The notes under the pieces were generated by a model. The model did not search any database. It saw only the letters and a list, made by a program, of their open reading frames with translations, and was not told where the DNA came from. A stretch of 64,000 nucleotides of DNA from Bacillus sp. ISL-55 (lineage in GTDB: Bacteria; Bacillota; Bacilli; Bacillales; Cytobacillaceae), in NCBI RefSeq assembly GCF_018613155.1, contig NZ_JAGGQU010000012.1, forward strand, positions 67,573 through 131,572. Direction: 5' to 3'. Of this stretch, positions 7,722 to 16,749 are shown piece after piece (position 1 is the stretch's first letter; each line of letters opens with the position of its first letter). Both the position numbers and the translations under genes were made by a program.

Positions 7722-9845
7722 GTGAAAAAGCTGTTATATCCAATTACCGATTGGGTTTCAACGAAGCGTGGAATGTGGATCACAATCATCGCCTGGCTTG
7801 TCCTTATGGTTGGCTTAAGTGCAGGACCAATGCTAAGTGAATATAAAACAACCAACTTCCAATCGCTTCCTGATGAAGCACAATCAATGATTGCAGAGAA
7901 AAAGACTGAAAAACTCTTTCCAAATGAACAAGGAACACCAGGTATCCTGGTATTCCACAATAAAAATGGCGACATCAATCTGGAGGAAGTGAAACAAATC
8001 CTCAGCGGAATTATCGCAGAGGATATCGATGGCATTGAAACCATCGTTGATATCAGTGCACTCCCTCCTCAAGCTTTGGGAGGCTTTACATCGGAGGATA
8101 GCTCGACGATGATCGTCCCGATGGAACTGGAAAAAGGGCTCGGGAACAGCCAGTATTCCGAAATTAATGACAAGGCCTTGGAGACTGGCAATAAAATCGC
8201 CGAAGACCTTGAAAGCACAGAATTTTATATCACAGGCCCTGCCGGTATTGCCGGCGATACGGTCAAGCTTTTTGAACAAGCTGACTTTGTCCTGTTGATC
8301 GCAACCGTTTTAATCATTTTAATCTTGCTTATTGTCATTTATCGTTCACCGCTTTTAGCAATCATTCCGCTTCTCGCGACCGTTATCGTTTATCAGGTTG
8401 TGAATCAGAGTGTGGCACTGATGGGTGCAGGCGGCCTGGAGGTCAGCAGCCAGACTTCATCGATCATGAGCATCCTGCTTTTTGCAGCGGTCATTGACTA
8501 TTCATTGTTCGTCTTCTCACGTTACCGCGAGGAATTGAACAAATATGAGAGCAAGTACGAAGCAATGAAATACGCCATGCGCGCTACCGCTGAGCCTGTG
8601 TTCTTCGCAGGAGGCACCGTGTTGGCTGCGATGCTAATCCTATTCTTTGCCGAGTTCCGCGATTACCTGAACTTCGCTCCTGTTTTCGGGACGGCCATGT
8701 TCTTCATCATGATCGCGTCGGTCACATTATTGCCGGCACTATTTACATTATTCGGACGTAAAGCATTCTGGCCGAAAGTTCCAAAGTATGGCCAGGAAAC
8801 TGAAGTGAAGCACGGAATCTGGGGACCAGTCGCCAGATTCGTCGTTACCAAGCCTGGAATCTCAGGCGGACTTGTTGCAGTCTTTTTAGTAATCACAGCA
8901 TTCAATGTCTTCAATCTCGACTTCGAATTCGATACGGTAAAAAAATTCCCTGAGGACCTGCCTTCACGAGTTGGCTATGAAATCGTCGAGGAAAGATTTG
9001 ACAAAGGGGAACTGGCACCAACTACACTAGTACTTGAAAGCGACAAGGCTTTTACCCAGGAAGACACAAATGCAATTATTGAAAAATGGCAAAGCTATGA
9101 TGAGATTGCATCCGTCCGGGTATCCGCTCAAACCGAGGATGCAAAAGCCTTGAAGTTGAACGTTGCTTTATCAATGAATCCATACTCGACAGAAGCAATT
9201 GATTTCATCGGAGAATTACGGGGCGAAACTCCTGAGCTATTGGACGACCTTTCGATTGATTCTGAAGCTTATTATAGCGGAGTCACGGCTAAGCTTTTGG
9301 ACGAACGGGAAATCAATAACCGCGATATCTTCAAAATCGTCCTTCTGGAAACGGTCTTGATTCTGGTTCTCTTGTACGCTCTCACGCGTTCAATCAAGAT
9401 GTCCATCTACATGATGGGAACCATCCTGTTATCATACTTATCTGCATTGGGGCTTGGAATCTTCCTCGTCGACGTGTTATTCGGCTACGAAGCATTAAGC
9501 TCGCGCGTTCCAGTCTACGCCTTCATCTTCCTGGTGGCATTGGGAATTGATTACAACATCATCCTCGCCTCCCGGTTCATTGAAGAGCGTAAGGCACACA
9601 AAGTCAAAGATGCCCTTGAAATCGCCATCCGCAATACCGGCGGCGTCATTTCATCAGCAGGAGTCATCCTGGCCGCAACATTCGCAGCGCTGACAACCAT
9701 GCCAATCGCCGACCTGTTCATCTTCGGCTTCATCGTCGCAGTTGGAATCCTGATCGACACGTTCCTCGTGCGCGGCATGCTATTGCCAGCATTGATTCTT
9801 TTCTTTGAAAAAGATGAGAAGACAGCAGAATTGCAACAGAATTAG
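7722..9845 (+). CDS. MMPL family (RND-type) transporter, YdfJ-like
   Basis: A 707-residue membrane protein with two repeats, each one helix, a large extracytoplasmic domain (about 35-175 and 405-525) and five helices. It has the MMPL-type D-Y-S-L-F and D-Y-N-I-I motifs in the fourth helices of the two halves, where the proton relay acts. It resembles Bacillus YdfJ in size and layout. GTG 7722 is the likely start since GGGAGG is 8 nt upstream; the ATG at 7695 has no site. It follows the CarH-like gene and may be a target of it. Substrate unknown. Confidence 0.85.
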   Translation: MKKLLYPITDWVSTKRGMWITIIAWLVLMVGLSAGPMLSEYKTTNFQSLPDEAQSMIAEKKTEKLFPNEQGTPGILVFHNKNGDINLEEVKQILSGIIAEDIDGIETIVDISALPPQALGGFTSEDSSTMIVPMELEKGLGNSQYSEINDKALETGNKIAEDLESTEFYITGPAGIAGDTVKLFEQADFVLLIATVLIILILLIVIYRSPLLAIIPLLATVIVYQVVNQSVALMGAGGLEVSSQTSSIMSILLFAAVIDYSLFVFSRYREELNKYESKYEAMKYAMRATAEPVFFAGGTVLAAMLILFFAEFRDYLNFAPVFGTAMFFIMIASVTLLPALFTLFGRKAFWPKVPKYGQETEVKHGIWGPVARFVVTKPGISGGLVAVFLVITAFNVFNLDFEFDTVKKFPEDLPSRVGYEIVEERFDKGELAPTTLVLESDKAFTQEDTNAIIEKWQSYDEIASVRVSAQTEDAKALKLNVALSMNPYSTEAIDFIGELRGETPELLDDLSIDSEAYYSGVTAKLLDEREINNRDIFKIVLLETVLILVLLYALTRSIKMSIYMMGTILLSYLSALGLGIFLVDVLFGYEALSSRVPVYAFIFLVALGIDYNIILASRFIEERKAHKVKDALEIAIRNTGGVISSAGVILAATFAALTTMPIADLFIFGFIVAVGILIDTFLVRGMLLPALILFFEKDEKTAELQQN

Positions 9846-9847
9846 AA

Positions 9848-9892
9848 AAAGGCAATCCCAGAAGCAGCAGCTATGGGATTGCCTTTTTTTTT
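9848..9892 (+). terminator. Rho-independent terminator
   Basis: AAAGGCAATCCCA pairs with TGGGATTGCCTTT and is followed by a run of T. It ends the MMPL transcript immediately before the 52-bp repeats. Confidence 0.88.
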
Positions 9893-9910
9893 ATATTTAT
9901 CACGATTGGT

Positions 9911-10030
9911 TTTCTGTCCGTCATAGCCTTGATGACGGACATTTTTTCATGTTTTCTCGAGGTTTCTGTCCATCATAGCCTCGATGACGGACACTTTTTC
10001 ATGTTTTCACTCAATTTCTGTCCGACTCTT
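9911..10030. repeat. 52-bp-period array A (two units plus part of a third)
   Basis: TTTCTGTCC recurs at 9911, 9963 and 10015, exactly 52 bp apart. Each full unit holds an inverted repeat: GTCCGTCAT / ATGACGGAC in the first (9916-9924, 9932-9940), and GTCCATCAT / ATGACGGAC with one mismatch in the second. A CATTTTTTCATGTTTTC tail follows each. It lies between convergent genes (MMPL and SelO). Confidence 0.85.
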
Positions 10031-10056
10031 AGGTTAAAGCACCAAAGCAAATCACA

Positions 10057-11517
10057 TCAAGTACCGCAAAATGTCCGGTAAGGTCTTGCCGCTGGCGGAG
10101 CAGGCTTGCAGTATTCGGCCTGTTCAGCTGAATGCTCGTATGGATTGGCAAGGACTTCGAGCAATTTCACCATAACGCTCAAGTCACCATTAACAGCTGC
10201 CTCAAGTGCTTCCTCCACCCTATGGTTGCGTGGAATGACGCCCGGGTTATTGTCACGCATCAGCTCATGGACATCATCCTTCGATTGTTCCTGCCGTCCG
10301 AGCCTTTCCTTCCGTCTTTCCTGCCACTTCGTGAACTCCTCAGCCTGGAACAACTCGACTCCTTCCAGCTGGTCAAAGGTCAAGGCCTTAAACGTATTTG
10401 TAAAATCAGCTTTATATTTTTGCATCAGATTAAGCAAATCAGAAATAAGCGCTTTGTCTTCTTTTTCCTCATTGAAAATACCCAGTTTCAATCTCATTCC
10501 TGTTAAAAATTCCGCTTCAAATACTTCCGGGAATTCAGAGAGGGCCTCCTCCGCCAGCTTTACCGCCTCGTCTTCATCTTCATGCAGCAAAGGCAACAAA
10601 GCTTCAGCAAAACGAGAGAGATTCCAGCCGCCGATATACGGCTGATTTCCGTAGGCATAGCGTCCATCCCGGTCAATTGAACTGAAGACCGTTGCCGGGT
10701 CGTAAGTATCCATGAAAGCACATGGTCCATAGTCAATACTCTCGCCGCTGATTGTCATGTTATCAGTGTTCATGACACCGTGGATAAAACCAACATGCTG
10801 CCATTTCGCAATCAATGCCGCCTGGCGCTTGATCACTTTTTTCAAAAAGGAAAGATAGCGGTTTTCCTGCTCACTAATTTCTGGATAATGCCGTTCGATC
10901 GCATAGTCAGCCAATACCCGCAGGTCCTCTGTCTTACCCCAGTTGGCTGCGAATTGGAATGTTCCCACCCTTAGATGACTTGCGGCAACACGTGTAAGGA
11001 TCGCTCCAGTCTGCATCGTCTCGCGGATAATTTGCTCCCCAGTTGTCGTTACTGCCAGGCTTCTGGTCGTCGGGATTCCCAATCCCACCATCGCCTCACT
11101 GGTGATAAACTCCCGCAGCATTGGCCCAAGTCCTGCACGCCCGTCTCCTCCACGAGAATATGGCGTCCGCCCTGAACCCTTTAACTGGATGTCGAATCTC
11201 TCACCATCCGGAGTCATCTGCTCGCCAAGCAGGACCGCCCTGCCGTCTCCAAGCATGGTGAAATGCCCGAATTGATGTCCGGCATAGGCTTGTGCAAGCG
11301 GAGTTCCGCCTTCTGGGACCTCGTTTCCGCCAAATATTGCAGCTCCCTCTTCCGTATGCAGCGATTCGGGATCCAGTCCGAGTTCTTCCGCAAGCGACTC
11401 ATTGAAGATGACCACTTCTGGAGATTTTACCGGAGTAGGTTTCTGCAGGCTATAAAATATTTTAGGCAGGCGTGAATAGCTATTATCGATATTCCAGCCG
11501 GATTGATTGTTCGTCAT
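10057..11517 (-). CDS. selO: SelO/YdiU family protein adenylyltransferase
   Basis: A pseudokinase-fold enzyme that transfers AMP to protein hydroxyl groups in known members. Visible landmarks are [10 protein letters not shown] near residue 85, [17 protein letters not shown] near 120, H-G-V-M-N-T-D-N-M near 250 and D-Y-G-P-C-A-F-M-D near 268. It ends Y-R-T-F-C-G-T, the C-terminal cysteine region that is selenocysteine in some eukaryotic homologues and a plain cysteine (TGT/TGC) here. ATG 11517 is chosen since AAAGGAGG is 9 nt upstream. 486 residues is normal length. Confidence 0.93.
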   Translation of the reverse strand: MTNNQSGWNIDNSYSRLPKIFYSLQKPTPVKSPEVVIFNESLAEELGLDPESLHTEEGAAIFGGNEVPEGGTPLAQAYAGHQFGHFTMLGDGRAVLLGEQMTPDGERFDIQLKGSGRTPYSRGGDGRAGLGPMLREFITSEAMVGLGIPTTRSLAVTTTGEQIIRETMQTGAILTRVAASHLRVGTFQFAANWGKTEDLRVLADYAIERHYPEISEQENRYLSFLKKVIKRQAALIAKWQHVGFIHGVMNTDNMTISGESIDYGPCAFMDTYDPATVFSSIDRDGRYAYGNQPYIGGWNLSRFAEALLPLLHEDEDEAVKLAEEALSEFPEVFEAEFLTGMRLKLGIFNEEKEDKALISDLLNLMQKYKADFTNTFKALTFDQLEGVELFQAEEFTKWQERRKERLGRQEQSKDDVHELMRDNNPGVIPRNHRVEEALEAAVNGDLSVMVKLLEVLANPYEHSAEQAEYCKPAPPAARPYRTFCGT

Positions 11518-11708
11518 TTGGATTGCCTCCTTTACCTTCACTATATATTCGTGCGCTTTTTATATCCATTAAAGTATTCTTCTTGTTACTTAATATACCC
11601 TCCCGAATGTTTGGTAAAGCTGCCATTTGTTTCGTCTGCAGATTAGAAAAAATACTTTTTAAGAATAATAAAAGAGGGTAAATACACATTGTAGAAAGGA
11701 GAATTGCC

Positions 11709-12602
11709 ATGAATTATAAAAACATTACTGTCGCAGGGAGCGGCGTTTTAGGAAGCCAGATTGCTTTTCAAACTGCATACCATGGATTCAACGTTTCAGT
11801 TTATGATATTAACGACGAGGCGATCGAGCGTGCCAAGGAACGGATCTCGAAGTTGAAGCCGCGTTACCAGGAGGACCTCGGAGCATCCGAGCAGGAGCTT
11901 GATGCAGCTTATAACCGCCTTTCTTTTTACAGTGATCTCTCACAGGCGGCTGCAGATGCGGATCTCGTCATTGAAGCAGTGCCTGAGGTAGTCGACATCA
12001 AGATTGATTTTTACAATAAACTCGGACAAGTCGCACCTGAAAGAACTGTGTTCGCTACGAACACTTCTACGTTGCTGCCAAGCCAGTTTGCCGATGCGAC
12101 AGGGCGCCCTGAAAAATTCCTCGCACTTCATTTCGCGAATGAAATCTGGAAAAATAACACCGCTGAAGTTATGATGCATCCCGGAACTGACAAGGCAGTG
12201 TTTGACGATCTGTTGGAATTCGCCAAAGCTATCGGCATGGTTGCCTTGCCATTATACAAGGAGCAGCCTGGTTATATTCTGAACTCGTTATTGGTACCGT
12301 TTTTAGAAGCAGGCCAGATGCTGCTCATGAAGGAAGTGGCCGACCCGGAAACCATCGATAAGACATGGATGATCGCAACCGGAGCACCAAAAGGGCCATT
12401 CGCGATTTTAGACATCGTCGGAATCACCACAGCATACAATATCGCCAATGCCAAGGGCGAAGCTGGAGTTCCACAATTCAAAGAACTCGCGAATCTATTA
12501 AAAACCGAGTACATCGACAAAGGCAAACTCGGCGCAGCAACAGGCGAAGGATTTTATAAATACCCGAACCCAAGCTATGAACAGCCAGGATTTTTAAAAT
12601 AA
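11709..12602 (+). CDS. 3-hydroxyacyl-CoA dehydrogenase family protein
   Basis: A 297-residue NAD-dependent enzyme with G-S-G-V-L-G-S-Q-I-A at residues 10-19, E-A-V-P-E near 92, N-T-S-T-L near 117 and H-F-A-N-E near 138. In the last motif the catalytic His-Glu dyad seems kept, although H-F-x-N-P is more usual. The C-terminal helical domain has P-G-Y-I-L-N-S-L and ends G-E-G-F-Y-K-Y-P-N-P. Length fits the short, dehydrogenase-only form (3-hydroxybutyryl-CoA type). AAAGGAG lies 8 nt upstream. It is divergent from selO and transcribed alone. Confidence 0.88.
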   Translation: MNYKNITVAGSGVLGSQIAFQTAYHGFNVSVYDINDEAIERAKERISKLKPRYQEDLGASEQELDAAYNRLSFYSDLSQAAADADLVIEAVPEVVDIKIDFYNKLGQVAPERTVFATNTSTLLPSQFADATGRPEKFLALHFANEIWKNNTAEVMMHPGTDKAVFDDLLEFAKAIGMVALPLYKEQPGYILNSLLVPFLEAGQMLLMKEVADPETIDKTWMIATGAPKGPFAILDIVGITTAYNIANAKGEAGVPQFKELANLLKTEYIDKGKLGAATGEGFYKYPNPSYEQPGFLK

Positions 12603-12608
12603 TTATTA

Positions 12609-12646
12609 GAAGCTCAATCCTTGTGTGGATTGGGCTTTTTTGTTTT
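12609..12646 (+). terminator. Rho-independent terminator
   Basis: AAGCTCAATCC and GGATTGGGCTT form a stem with a TTGTGT loop, followed by TTTTTGTTTTT. It ends the dehydrogenase transcript. Confidence 0.85.
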
Positions 12647-12649
12647 TAC

Positions 12650-13030
12650 GCCGGTTTGAAAGCTATCGGACACTTCCTTGTGATTCCGCCTCCCGCTTGA
12701 CCGATAGACCTCTTCTATCGGACATTTCTCCGGGTTCTCTTCTTCAAAATGTCCATTAAACAGCTTTTATTAGACATTTCCACACACCTTCCACGCTCAA
12801 AATGTCTATTAAACAACTCTTATTAGACATTTCATTACTCCTCCGCATTCAAAATGTCTATTAAACAGCTTTTATTAGACATTTCCACTCTCCTCCGCAC
12901 TCAAAATGTCCATTAAACAACTCTTATTAGACATTTCATTACTCCTCCGCACTCAAAATGTCCATTAAACACGTTTTAATAGACATTTCCCCCCTCCTCT
13001 ACAACGAAAATGTCCCTTAAAAACCTCTTC
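12650..13030. repeat. 52-bp-period array B (about 8 units)
   Basis: GACA-containing arms recur at 12669, 12721, 12773, 12826, 12878, 12930 and 12982, and AAAATGTC at 12746, 12799, 12851, 12903, 12955 and 13007. All steps are 52 bp except one of 53. An early unit has arms CCGATAGA / TCTATCGG (12701-12721) and later units have AATGTCTA / TAGACATT (12801-12831), so both arms have changed together. It lies between convergent genes. Confidence 0.88.
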
Positions 13031-13042
13031 CGCCCAAAGTTC

Positions 13043-13080
13043 AAAAAAAACAGCCTAACTCCTCTAAAGGAATTAGGCTA
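13043..13080 (-). terminator. Rho-independent terminator
   Basis: On the minus strand AGCCTAA and TTAGGCT arms flank TTCCTTTAGAGG and are followed by GTTTTTTTTG. It ends the mhqO-wrbA transcript. Confidence 0.82.
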
Positions 13081-13092
13081 TCTAATCAAATA

Positions 13093-13698
13093 TTATTGAT
13101 TGCCGTTCTTAACCCAACCTGATACGGTCACTGTGCGCTTCGCCTGGTATTTTACCGCTGCTTCAACGTCTTCGACCATATTGCCGTCCTGGTCGACTGT
13201 TACGCTTGTGCCATATGGGTTGCCACCAGCACCGAATGTTACGGGATCGCTGTAGCCTGGCGCTGCCACGATTGCACCCCAGTGGTACATCGTTGTGTAT
13301 AGTGACAGAATAGTCGCTTCCTGCCCGCCATGCGAGTTTTGCGCGGAGGACATGGCGCTCACGACTTTGTTCACCAGCTTGCCTCGTGCCCAAAGGCCGC
13401 CCGTTGTATCAAGGAACTGCTTCATTTGGGATGGCATGTTTCCAAATCGCGTTGGAACGCTGAAGATAATCGCGTCTGCCCATTCAAGATCGCCTGGAGT
13501 CACTTCGGGAATATCCTTTGTTGCTTCGACAGTCGCCTTCCATGCCTCATTGCCTTCAATCGCTGATTCAGGGGCTAATTCCTTCACTTTAAAAACCTTC
13601 ACTTCTGCTCCAGCTTCTTTCGCGCCTTCTGCAGCCCACTTCGAAAGCTGCACATTCGTTCCGCCCATGCTGTAAAAAATCACTGCTAATTTGACCAT
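13093..13698 (-). CDS. wrbA: NAD(P)H:quinone oxidoreductase, WrbA type
   Basis: A flavodoxin-fold enzyme reducing quinones by two electrons. The FMN phosphate loop (Y-S-M-G-G-T-N, near residue 9), F-S-V-P-T-R-F-G-N-M-P near 80 and S-S-A-Q-N-S-H-G-G-Q-E near 118 are typical WrbA positions. Length of 201 is normal. A GGAGG site precedes the ATG. It lies 56 nt after the ring-cleaving dioxygenase, so the two probably form a quinone-stress operon under the upstream MhqR boxes. Confidence 0.92.
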   Translation of the reverse strand: MVKLAVIFYSMGGTNVQLSKWAAEGAKEAGAEVKVFKVKELAPESAIEGNEAWKATVEATKDIPEVTPGDLEWADAIIFSVPTRFGNMPSQMKQFLDTTGGLWARGKLVNKVVSAMSSAQNSHGGQEATILSLYTTMYHWGAIVAAPGYSDPVTFGAGGNPYGTSVTVDQDGNMVEDVEAAVKYQAKRTVTVSGWVKNGNQ

Positions 13699-13754
13699 TA
13701 TATCTGCCTCCTTTAGTAGTAGTTTTCCACAATCTCCCGGCCTGCAAACTATTC

Positions 13755-14738
13755 TTACAGATACTCTTTTTCAATCTCACGCGTGCTGCGGACTGTATCA
13801 ATCGGCCGCACAAAGTCCTCGATTTGTTCTCGCTTCGATTCAAGGAACGGCGGCAGTGACAATTTTTCACCAAGGGTCTCGTAAGGTTCGTCACCCATGA
13901 AACCTGGTCCGTCTGTTGCCCATTCGAACAAAATTCCTGGTGCCACACGCGCATACAAGGATTCAAAGAAGAATCGATCGACATAACCGGATGTTCCGAA
14001 TCCCGCCGACTTCATATGCTCGATCCACTCATAAAGAACAGAAGTGTCAGCAACACGGAACGCGGTATGGTGTACGGTGCCGAATCCCTGGCGTCCCGCC
14101 GGTAGCACTTTATTGTCCTCAACTATTACCTGTGCACCATTCCCGCCTTCGCCCATTTCAAAAAGATGCAGGGAACCTTCCTTCCCAACTTCACGCATAT
14201 GCATAACTTTTTCCAATACCTCTTTAAAATAATCAAAGCGTGAGATACGGATATGGATGGGTCCAAGGCCTGTAATCGCGTACTCCAACGGTACCGGACC
14301 GTTTTGCCAAGGAGTACCTGATGCAACACCTTCATTATGTTCATCTGAAACCAGCATATATTGCTGATCATCAAAATCGACGAATGAAAGGGTCTTTTTA
14401 CCGAACAATTCCTTTATGCCCGTATGCTTGACGTCGTATTTATCGAATCGCTTCACCCAATAGTCCAGCGCTGCATCTGTCGGAACACGGAACCCTGTTT
14501 TATATATTTCGTCTGTTCCATGAGAACCCTTCGGAATCCCCGGAAAATCAAAGAATGTCATATCCGTTCCCGCTGACCCTTTATCATCCGCGAAAAATAA
14601 GTGATAAGTACGGATATCATCCTGGTTGACGGTCTTTTTAACTAGACGCATTCCCAGCACATATGTGAAAAACTCATAATTCTTCTCCGCACTGCTTGTA
14701 ATGGCGGTAACATGGTGAATTCCTTTTAATTCGTTCAA
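13755..14738 (-). CDS. mhqO: Ring-cleaving dioxygenase, MhqO-like (VOC superfamily)
   Basis: A 327-residue protein of two paired VOC modules, starting G-I-H-H-V-T-A-I-T-S-S, with a second metal-site region at F-G-T-V-H-H-T-A-F-R-V (about residue 222) and a late E-S-L-Y-A-R-V-A-P-G-I-L-F-E (about 265). These give the H, H, E iron ligands. The Bacillus MhqO family opens hydroquinone-type rings. The start is TTG with GGGGGAG upstream. Two MhqR-type palindromes lie ahead of it, one at 15 nt, so control by MhqR is a firm inference. Confidence 0.85.
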   Translation of the reverse strand: MNELKGIHHVTAITSSAEKNYEFFTYVLGMRLVKKTVNQDDIRTYHLFFADDKGSAGTDMTFFDFPGIPKGSHGTDEIYKTGFRVPTDAALDYWVKRFDKYDVKHTGIKELFGKKTLSFVDFDDQQYMLVSDEHNEGVASGTPWQNGPVPLEYAITGLGPIHIRISRFDYFKEVLEKVMHMREVGKEGSLHLFEMGEGGNGAQVIVEDNKVLPAGRQGFGTVHHTAFRVADTSVLYEWIEHMKSAGFGTSGYVDRFFFESLYARVAPGILFEWATDGPGFMGDEPYETLGEKLSLPPFLESKREQIEDFVRPIDTVRSTREIEKEYL

Positions 14739-14752
14739 GTTGTCTCCCCCTT

Positions 14753-14770
14753 TATCTCGAAACCGAGATA
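14753..14770. promoter_or_regulatory. MhqR-type operator, proximal
   Basis: TATCTCGAAACCGAGATA is an 18-bp near-palindrome with outer arms TATCTCG / CGAGATA. It matches the MhqR box described for Bacillus quinone-stress genes and lies just upstream of the mhqO-like ribosome site, where binding would block transcription. Confidence 0.8.
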
Positions 14771-14826
14771 TTGATACAAATAATATCTATTATTACTTTA
14801 TCCTTATTGCTTTCAAAAAAACATAA

Positions 14827-14844
14827 TATCTCGAATTCGAGATA
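14827..14844. promoter_or_regulatory. MhqR-type operator, distal
   Basis: TATCTCGAATTCGAGATA is a perfect 18-bp palindrome equal to the MhqR consensus. It is centred 74 bp upstream of the proximal box. Confidence 0.85.
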
Positions 14845-14881
14845 ATTTTATCATGTTGTTTTTTCGAAGTCAACCTGAATA

Positions 14882-14906
14882 AAGCCTTTGAGATTCTCAA
14901 AGGCTT
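14882..14906 (-). terminator. Probable terminator of the GNAT gene
   Basis: AAGCCTTTGAGA and TCTCAAAGGCTT pair perfectly. The minus-strand tail TTTATTC is only weakly U-rich, so efficiency is uncertain. Confidence 0.55.
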
Positions 14907-14909
14907 CCG

Positions 14910-15191
14910 CTATTGCTTTAAAACTTCTTTATATTCATCTTTCCTCTCGAATTCCTTTTGTGCAAAGGAACAAACCGGCTCCACTTTCAATCCTTCATTT
15001 TTTGCCTTCTCAACAACCTGGCGCACCAATTCATCCGCCACTCCCTGACCGCGATTCGCAGGATCAACACCCGTATGGTTAATGACAAGAACCTCATCTC
15101 CATCACGAGTAAAAGTTACTTCGCCTACCTCGAGCCCATCTGAATCCTTGGCAACAAAACGTCCATTCTCTTCTGTATATTTAAACGACAT
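14910..15191 (-). CDS. Small GNAT-like N-acetyltransferase (YjdJ type)
   Basis: A 93-residue minimal acetyltransferase. It has the usual early strands (G-R-F-V-A, V-G-E-V-T-F) and the acetyl-CoA loop N-R-G-Q-G-V-A-D-E-L-V near residue 46, then P-V-C-S-F-A-Q-K-E-F near 72. This length and the late C-x-F-A motif fit the small COG2388 group, whose acceptor is mostly unknown. AGGAGGT lies 7 nt before the ATG. Confidence 0.85.
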   Translation of the reverse strand: MSFKYTEENGRFVAKDSDGLEVGEVTFTRDGDEVLVINHTGVDPANRGQGVADELVRQVVEKAKNEGLKVEPVCSFAQKEFERKDEYKEVLKQ

Positions 15192-15368
15192 AAGAACACC
15201 TCCTGGTTATATCGATCATTATCTTTCTCTTTTTCCCGCATAATGGTGAACTTACCCTTTTTTGTATTATATTTTTCCATAAGACTTCTACATAGTGCAT
15301 ACGAAATTATTGAAGAAGACAATCTATAGATATGTATGCAAAACCTGCTTTTAAAAGGAATGATTAAT

Positions 15369-15944
15369 TTGGAAAATGAGCTTCTATCGCGTTTTGATAA
15401 GATTGTTGAGATGGGAAAGGAAGGGCAAAAGGCTTTAAATGAGTATTGGTGGGACTACGCTCTATATAACTCTTTTGAGTACTGGCTGATGGTATTATTC
15501 CTTGTGGCCCCCCTCGTCTTTCTGTTTATTAAAATCAATAAAAATAAGCTATTCCAGATTCTCTTTTACGGCTACAGTATCCATGTATCCTTTGGATACG
15601 AAGATTTGTTCGGGAGGAATATGGGTTACTGGAATTATCCTATTCCTGTCATTCCTGTTTTACCGGGGATTTCGCTCGATTCCAGCCTGATCCCAATCAT
15701 TTTCATTTTCGTATATCAATCATCGATGACCAGCAATAAAAAATATTATCTGTATGCAACTATTACATCGGTAATCCTGTCATTTGTTTTTAAACCTATG
15801 CTGGTCGGATTAGGATTATTTAGAATGTATGGATCGATTAACTATTTTCACTTATTTATCAGCTATGTATCTGTATTTATTTTTGCGAAAGTAATGACTG
15901 ACCTCTTTCTTTGGATTAAGAAAAGGCATAACTCAGAAAAATAA
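15369..15944 (+). CDS. CBO0543 family membrane protein (first copy)
   Basis: A 191-residue protein starting at TTG 15369, which AAAAGGA precedes by 9 nt; the ATG at 15360 abuts that site and is unlikely. After a soluble helix (about 1-30) come five or six membrane segments, with W-W-D-Y-A-L-Y-N-S near 24, G-R-N-M-G-Y-W-N-Y-P near 83 and M-Y-G-S-I-N-Y-F-H near 155. These aromatic motifs are typical of the CBO0543 group. Function unknown. It faces a second member of the family at 16115-16645. Confidence 0.7.
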   Translation: MENELLSRFDKIVEMGKEGQKALNEYWWDYALYNSFEYWLMVLFLVAPLVFLFIKINKNKLFQILFYGYSIHVSFGYEDLFGRNMGYWNYPIPVIPVLPGISLDSSLIPIIFIFVYQSSMTSNKKYYLYATITSVILSFVFKPMLVGLGLFRMYGSINYFHLFISYVSVFIFAKVMTDLFLWIKKRHNSEK

Positions 15945-16125
15945 TTCCTTTCCATACCCAGACATTTTTTTAGCTAGAAGAAAACCTTCTATTAGAAAAA
16001 AATAATTCCTCTCCATACCTAAACAAATTTTTTAAGCTGGAAGAAGACCTTCTATCGGAAAAAAATAATGTCTCTCCATGCCCAAACAATTTTTTTAAGC
16101 CGGAGGAAGACCTTCTATCGGAAAA
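15945..16125. repeat. Three imperfect tandem units of about 60-63 bp
   Basis: Units containing AATAATTCCTCTCCATAC, an A/T tract, AAGCTGGAAGAAGACC and TTCTATCGGAAAA repeat with spacing of 60 then 63 bp. They fill the gap between the convergent CBO0543 genes and run into the 3' end of the second. The period differs from the 52-bp arrays. Confidence 0.75.
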
Positions 16126-16645
16126 CACTCGAGGGCACATCAAAAGTATTCCATAAGAAAACAATAAATACGGCCGAAAGAATCCAAGCGAATACCGGCC
16201 TATGAAAATGGATTTTTAATATGAAGAACATTACCGCATTAAAAAGGATGGACCACCCGAAATTCCAGCCATTGTAATATTTTATTAAGTGGAACTGCAA
16301 GTCGATCAATTCATTTATGGTGTAAATTAGCATCCACCCTAAATAATAAATGAACCTCATGATGCCACCTTGCTGTGGGAAATGAGACAAATAGGCAAGA
16401 CATGTCGCAGGGTATTTTAATACCATGATGGAAAACGTAATGTGCGAATTGGTGATTCCCATTTCCCTGTCACCAGGCGACGGTACATACTTCCACATTG
16501 GATAATAATCGGACATTAAATAGAGGTAAATAAAATCACCAAGCATAAAGAAAAGGATTGTCGGATAGTACCTTCTCCAGTTCCTCCAATCCCCCAATAT
16601 TATTAAGATTCCCAGCCAAAAAATCGCATAAATCGCATTCGTCAT
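16115..16645 (-). CDS. CBO0543 family membrane protein (second copy)
   Basis: A 176-residue membrane protein of about five helices. It has W-R-N-W-R-R-Y-Y-P-T near residue 20, M-W-K-Y near 51 and Y-N-G-W-N-F-G-W-S near 125, the usual family signature. ATG 16645 is chosen because GTGAGG lies 6 nt before it. It is convergent with, and distantly related to, the gene at 15369-15944. Function unknown. Confidence 0.72.
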   Translation of the reverse strand: MTNAIYAIFWLGILIILGDWRNWRRYYPTILFFMLGDFIYLYLMSDYYPMWKYVPSPGDREMGITNSHITFSIMVLKYPATCLAYLSHFPQQGGIMRFIYYLGWMLIYTINELIDLQFHLIKYYNGWNFGWSILFNAVMFFILKIHFHRPVFAWILSAVFIVFLWNTFDVPSSVFR

Positions 16646-16749
16646 AGTCTGCCTCACTGAAAGTTTTTTACAAATAAAGGAAACTTCTTCCGTAGTATAC
16701 CCATTCCTCTAGTAATTATTTCTTAATCGCTACGATCTTCTGAGGAATA

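Noticed and set aside
10057..11517. SelO as a second selenoprotein
   Set aside because: The C-terminal residue corresponding to Sec in eukaryotes is an ordinary cysteine codon here and no in-frame TGA is present.
15125..15322. Minus-strand frame of 65 codons upstream of the GNAT gene
   Set aside because: It overlaps the 5' end of the GNAT gene in another frame and has no ribosome site or family resemblance.
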